Under the pieces are notes generated by a model. That model saw only the letters and a program-made list of their open reading frames with translations, searched no databases and was not told the origin of the DNA. Below are positions 20,272 through 23,277 of a stretch of 23,277 nucleotides of DNA, one piece after another. The position numbers and the translations under genes were made by a program. How positions within the stretch are numbered: the stretch's first letter is position 1; the number at the start of each line of letters is the position of its first letter. Origin of the DNA: a bacterium (GTDB lineage Bacteria > JALSQH01); NCBI GenBank assembly GCA_026985515.1, contig JALSQH010000254.1, positions 1-23,277 of the forward strand, in the 5' to 3' direction.

Positions 20272-23058
20272 ATGTCTGCACTTTTTGGTCGCTGGAAAAT
20301 TTTCCTGATAATTGGAGTTCTTGGCCTGATAACTGCTTTTCCCATCTTCGCAGAAGAAAATCCTGTTCAGACAACCACTGAATTAACTGGTCCTCAGAAT
20401 CCACCTGGTCCCCAGCTGGGAGAGGGAGAGGAGGAGAGTGAATCCCCTGTAAAATTTTATAAAGGTGAGGCTCTGCCCTACTATACAGGTTCAAATCTTT
20501 ATGGTGATTTTGGAATTCTGAGAATTTTCTCTGCATACACCCCTTACCCGGGTTCATTTTACATAAATGGAAATATAAAATTCTGGAGTGCCAATAATTA
20601 CCTTGGCGAGGGAATGAAGCACAAGAGGCTGGAGACTTCGTCAGGTTTCGGGATTGCCATTACCAATTTCATGTACTTTTTTCTCAATGTGATGAGCAGT
20701 TCCCATTATTATGAAAATACTCTCTACTCCGGTGGTGTTCTTCAATCCTCGAGGCTGGTTCAATCAAATGGAGACCTGACTTTTGGATTAAAGCTGGGTT
20801 ATGATGCGCCCACCGTTTTCTCCTTTTCTATACTTCCGATTTTCAAAGTTTATTCAAAAGTTTCTGAAATAGGACCCGATTTCAAGACCTTTTCCTATGG
20901 TTCAGAGATGCTTTTCACCTTTGACCTTTCCAGGAAAGAGAATCCCGTACCGCTGAGGATTCACCTGAACCTTGGTTATTTCCTCGACAATGCTGCCAGA
21001 ATTGCTGAGAATATATCCACAGATCCAAATCTGGAAGCAGCTCTTGGTATCCCCTACGATGATGATACATTTCTGTGGGGACTTGGATTTGAATTCCCGC
21101 AGAAGTATTTTGAGCTTTTCCTTGAATATACCACTGAACAGTACTTCAATCTTAACAATTCCAGATATCCAGGTTCAGAAACTGTAAAACCGAGAAGAGC
21201 TTATAGTCAGAATCCCCAGAGGATAACACCCGGTGTGAGATTCTTCCCCTACAGAGGTTCATATCTTGATTTTGCAGTGGATCTGAGTTCGCAGCTTCTT
21301 GGTTTTGGTAAAGGATGGGATTATGGAACAGGTCAGCTTGAGGAAATTATGCCTCCATGGCAGTTTATTGCACAGATTGGTTACGCCTTTCAGCCACCGA
21401 GACCACAGCTTCCAAAAGAAGGTATTATTGTGGGAACTGTCTATGATGCGGAAACCAAGAAACCGCTTGAGGGTGCAATTGTAACATTTCCAGGAAGAAA
21501 TCTCACTGCACTTTACACCGATAAAGAGGGTCACTTTTATTCATACAAATTCAAGAAGGGACTCGTAGAGGTAAAAGTTGAGAAAGAGGGATATAAACCT
21601 GAGAGCGAAACAGTCAGAGTTAAGCCTCTCAGAAGGGTTCCTGTTGTTTTCTATCTTAAAACCTCTGTTAAAACTGGTAAGGTCATAGTAAAAGTTGTAT
21701 CCGCAGAAGGCAAGCCACTTCTTGCTGAGCTGATCTTTACCAGAAATGGAGAAGAGGTGGCGAAGGAGACCACTGATCCCGATACCGGGACTGTCTCCCT
21801 TAATCTCCTTGAGGGTACATACATCGTGACAGTAAAGTCGGAAGGAATGGTAACAAAAAAGGTAAAATTACGGGTTGTTAAAAGAACGACCAAAAAGTAC
21901 ATAATAAAGATGAGACCTGCCTACGGTAAATTGCAGGGAATGGTGGTTAATGAAAGTAGAGAAGGAGTGCCAGCTGTAATTTCACTCTTTGGAAAGAAAA
22001 ATGTGAGGATTACCAGCGATCCACTGACAGGCAAGTATTCTGCTTCTCTCCCTGCAGGAAGGTATAACATTAAGGTGGAAAGCAGAGGTTATGGAACCTA
22101 CACGGCACAGGTAACGATTCCAGCTGGAAAGGTTGTCACCCTCAACATTATTCTGAAGAAGATACAATCTGCCGGAAAGGTATCCGGTACAGTTACCTCT
22201 GTAAATGGCAAGCCTCTCGCAGGTGTCGTGGTATTTACAGGTCCTGTTACCCAGAGGGCTCCAACTGATCCATCCACCGGTACATATTCTATTCAGCTGC
22301 CTGCTGGTACATATCAGGCGATGGCAGTGGTAACTGGATACAAGCCAAAGACAATGCAGGTTGTTGTTCAGGTTGGAAAGACAACTCCTGCCAATTTTGT
22401 CCTTGAACCGGCTCAGGCTTTTGGAATTGTAAAGGGAAGAGTAATTTCAAAAGATAAGAAGAAGGGTATACAGGCTGTCATCACATTCCCCGGAGAAACT
22501 ATACCAAATGTAACAACTGATCCAGATACGGGGGCATTTGTGGTCAAGGTGCCGGCAAAGAAATTGACAATTAAAGCCAGTGCTCTGAATTACAAGGCTC
22601 AGACGAAAGAAATTGAGGTGAAACCGGGTCAGACAGTTGTTGTCAATTTTGAGCTTGAGCCATACAAGTTGATTAAGGTTACAAAGAAGAAGATTGTTAT
22701 CAAACAAAAGATTTACTTTGAAACAGGGAAAGCCATCATAAGACCCGAGTCCTTCCCTGTGCTGGATGAGATAGCCCAGGTCCTCAAGGACAATCCCGGC
22801 CTCCGGATCAGGATTGAAGGCCACACAGATAGTGTTGGACCGGCATCATACAATCTGAGGTTATCTCAGAAGAGAGCCAATGCCGTCAGGAATTACCTTA
22901 TATCCAAGGGCATTGATCCTTCAAGACTTGAAGCGGTAGGTTACGGTGAAAGCAGACCCATTGCTCCCAATACAACACCTGAAGGCAGAGCAAAGAACAG
23001 AAGAGTTGAGTTTGTGATCATATCACACAGCTTCGAGAAGACGGTGCCTCAGAAATAA
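20272..23058 (+). CDS. Barrel/five-repeat/OmpA outer-membrane protein
   Basis: A 928-residue envelope protein. Residues 1-27 are a signal peptide (FLIIGVLGLITAFPIFA). About 30-380 is rich in aromatic beta-strand patterns (YFLDNAARI, FELFLEYTTEQYF, FLDFAVDL-like segments) and resembles an outer-membrane barrel. About 384-797 holds five tandem carboxypeptidase-regulatory-like repeats of about 80 residues each. About 810-925 is an OmpA C-terminal domain: IYFETGKAIIRPES, RIEGHTDSVGPASYNLRLSQKRA, GYGESRPIA and RAKNRRVEF. OmpA domains bind the diaminopimelate of peptidoglycan, so the protein should join outer membrane and cell wall with an extended periplasmic spacer. The Shine-Dalgarno AAAGGGGG supports the start. 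Single-gene unit, divergent from the hydrolase operon, followed by a hairpin. Confidence 0.88.
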   Translation: MSALFGRWKIFLIIGVLGLITAFPIFAEENPVQTTTELTGPQNPPGPQLGEGEEESESPVKFYKGEALPYYTGSNLYGDFGILRIFSAYTPYPGSFYINGNIKFWSANNYLGEGMKHKRLETSSGFGIAITNFMYFFLNVMSSSHYYENTLYSGGVLQSSRLVQSNGDLTFGLKLGYDAPTVFSFSILPIFKVYSKVSEIGPDFKTFSYGSEMLFTFDLSRKENPVPLRIHLNLGYFLDNAARIAENISTDPNLEAALGIPYDDDTFLWGLGFEFPQKYFELFLEYTTEQYFNLNNSRYPGSETVKPRRAYSQNPQRITPGVRFFPYRGSYLDFAVDLSSQLLGFGKGWDYGTGQLEEIMPPWQFIAQIGYAFQPPRPQLPKEGIIVGTVYDAETKKPLEGAIVTFPGRNLTALYTDKEGHFYSYKFKKGLVEVKVEKEGYKPESETVRVKPLRRVPVVFYLKTSVKTGKVIVKVVSAEGKPLLAELIFTRNGEEVAKETTDPDTGTVSLNLLEGTYIVTVKSEGMVTKKVKLRVVKRTTKKYIIKMRPAYGKLQGMVVNESREGVPAVISLFGKKNVRITSDPLTGKYSASLPAGRYNIKVESRGYGTYTAQVTIPAGKVVTLNIILKKIQSAGKVSGTVTSVNGKPLAGVVVFTGPVTQRAPTDPSTGTYSIQLPAGTYQAMAVVTGYKPKTMQVVVQVGKTTPANFVLEPAQAFGIVKGRVISKDKKKGIQAVITFPGETIPNVTTDPDTGAFVVKVPAKKLTIKASALNYKAQTKEIEVKPGQTVVVNFELEPYKLIKVTKKKIVIKQKIYFETGKAIIRPESFPVLDEIAQVLKDNPGLRIRIEGHTDSVGPASYNLRLSQKRANAVRNYLISKGIDPSRLEAVGYGESRPIAPNTTPEGRAKNRRVEFVIISHSFEKTVPQK
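21421..22662 (+). repeat. Five tandem ~80-residue beta-sandwich repeats
   Basis: Repeat units start near 21421, 21676, 21916, 22168 and 22420. Each has the pattern G-x-V-x-G-x-V near its start, a proline/alanine hydrophobic strand, then a turn TDPxTG (TDPDTG, SDPLTG, TDPSTG, TDPDTG in units 2-5; TDKEG in unit 1), a GxY-type strand with V or A, and a closing V/L-rich strand. They are alike in spacing but clearly diverged in sequence, so they are old duplications rather than recent ones. Confidence 0.8.
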
Positions 23059-23083
23059 AAAGGGGGGGTGTACCCCCCATTTT
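23058..23083 (+). terminator. G6/C6 hairpin between OmpA-type gene and coaE
   Basis: Directly after the TAA stop, GGGGGG (23063-23068) pairs with CCCCCC (23073-23078) around the loop TGTA. Flanking AAAA (23058-23061) can also pair with TTTT (23080-23083) across one G-A mismatch. Only four T residues follow, so it is a weak or partial intrinsic terminator. It ends 7 nt before the coaE start and could also affect coaE translation. Confidence 0.55.
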
Positions 23084-23089
23084 GGTTAC

Positions 23090-23277
23090 ATGAAGGTAAT
23101 TGGACTGACTGGTGGAATAGGTACGGGAAAGAGCAGTGTTGCCGGGTTCTTCAGGGAAAAGGGTGTACCTGTAATTGATCTGGATGAGATAGTTCATGAG
23201 TTGCAGAGGCCGGGAAAACAGGTTTACAGGAGGATTGTGGAGGAGTTTGGAGAGAGTATCCTCAACTCTGACGGTAC
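23090..23277 (+). CDS. coaE: Dephospho-CoA kinase, 5' part
   Basis: The first 62 codons of a gene running off the window. The protein begins MKVIGLTGGIGTGKSSVAGF, with the P-loop GGIGTGKSS. It continues with VPVIDLDEIVHELQRPG, the position of the conserved Asp-Ala/Asp-Glu segment that contacts dephospho-CoA in this family, then YRRIVEEFGESIL. CoaE phosphorylates the 3'-hydroxyl of dephospho-CoA in the last step of coenzyme A synthesis. The ATG at 23090 is the only sensible start because the P-loop follows at once. No Shine-Dalgarno is seen; the G6/C6 hairpin lies immediately upstream. The gene may be read from the upstream promoter by read-through. Confidence 0.93.
   Translation, partial: MKVIGLTGGIGTGKSSVAGFFREKGVPVIDLDEIVHELQRPGKQVYRRIVEEFGESILNSDG

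Overview
The window is protein-dense chromosomal DNA from a Gram-negative (diderm) bacterium. Evidence for an outer membrane: a partial beta-barrel protein ending in Phe, an OmpA-type peptidoglycan-binding protein, several lipoboxes and periplasmic SurA-like chaperones. Base composition looks moderate to low GC by eye, and the proteins are rich in Lys, Glu and Arg with very short intergenic gaps, which would fit an anaerobic, possibly thermophilic, deep-branching lineage. The surA-like/pdxA/uvrA linkage recalls proteobacterial gene order (surA-pdxA is adjacent in E. coli), but no marker here fixes the phylum. I see no CRISPR array, insertion sequence, phage gene or rRNA, and no gene-free stretch longer than about 200 bases.

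Layout. 1-783: 3' part of an outer-membrane barrel gene (+). 780-1466: lipoprotein (-). 1509-2010: a minus-strand unit of promoter, HU gene, tRNA-Val(UAC), tRNA-Asp(GUC) and a T8 tract. 2024-4012: a SpoIID-family protein (-) and a small orphan gene (+) whose 5' ends overlap head to head. 3999-7027: a DnaK paralogue without the usual helical lid (-) and, from an overlapping divergent promoter, an unknown exported protein (+). 7020-9653: minus-strand operon of a membrane protein, a ketopantoate-reductase-family enzyme and a TIGR01777-type SDR protein. 9699-18122: long plus-strand operon of a THEP1-like NTPase, three SurA/PpiC-like exported proteins, pdxA, uvrA and ispG. 18098-20136: minus-strand pair of a lipoprotein alpha/beta hydrolase and a geranylgeranyl-reductase-family flavoprotein. 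20145-20271: divergent promoters. 20272-23058: a large barrel/five-repeat/OmpA protein. 23090-end: start of coaE.

The strongest non-obvious signal is how transcription starts are arranged. Six first-in-operon genes have a good -10 hexamer ending only 6-9 nt before the start codon and no Shine-Dalgarno sequence, so their mRNAs should be leaderless or nearly so. A seventh (the SpoIID gene) has 13 nt. HU, the THEP1 gene and the OmpA-type gene instead have 5' leaders with clear Shine-Dalgarno sequences. Every convergent gene pair overlaps at its 3' ends, and several operon genes overlap by 35-50 nt.

Much of the region concerns the envelope: outer-membrane proteins, periplasmic chaperones, a glycan-cleaving SpoIID-type protein, lipoproteins and isoprenoid enzymes. 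Functions are assigned by recognising family motifs by eye, without database searches.
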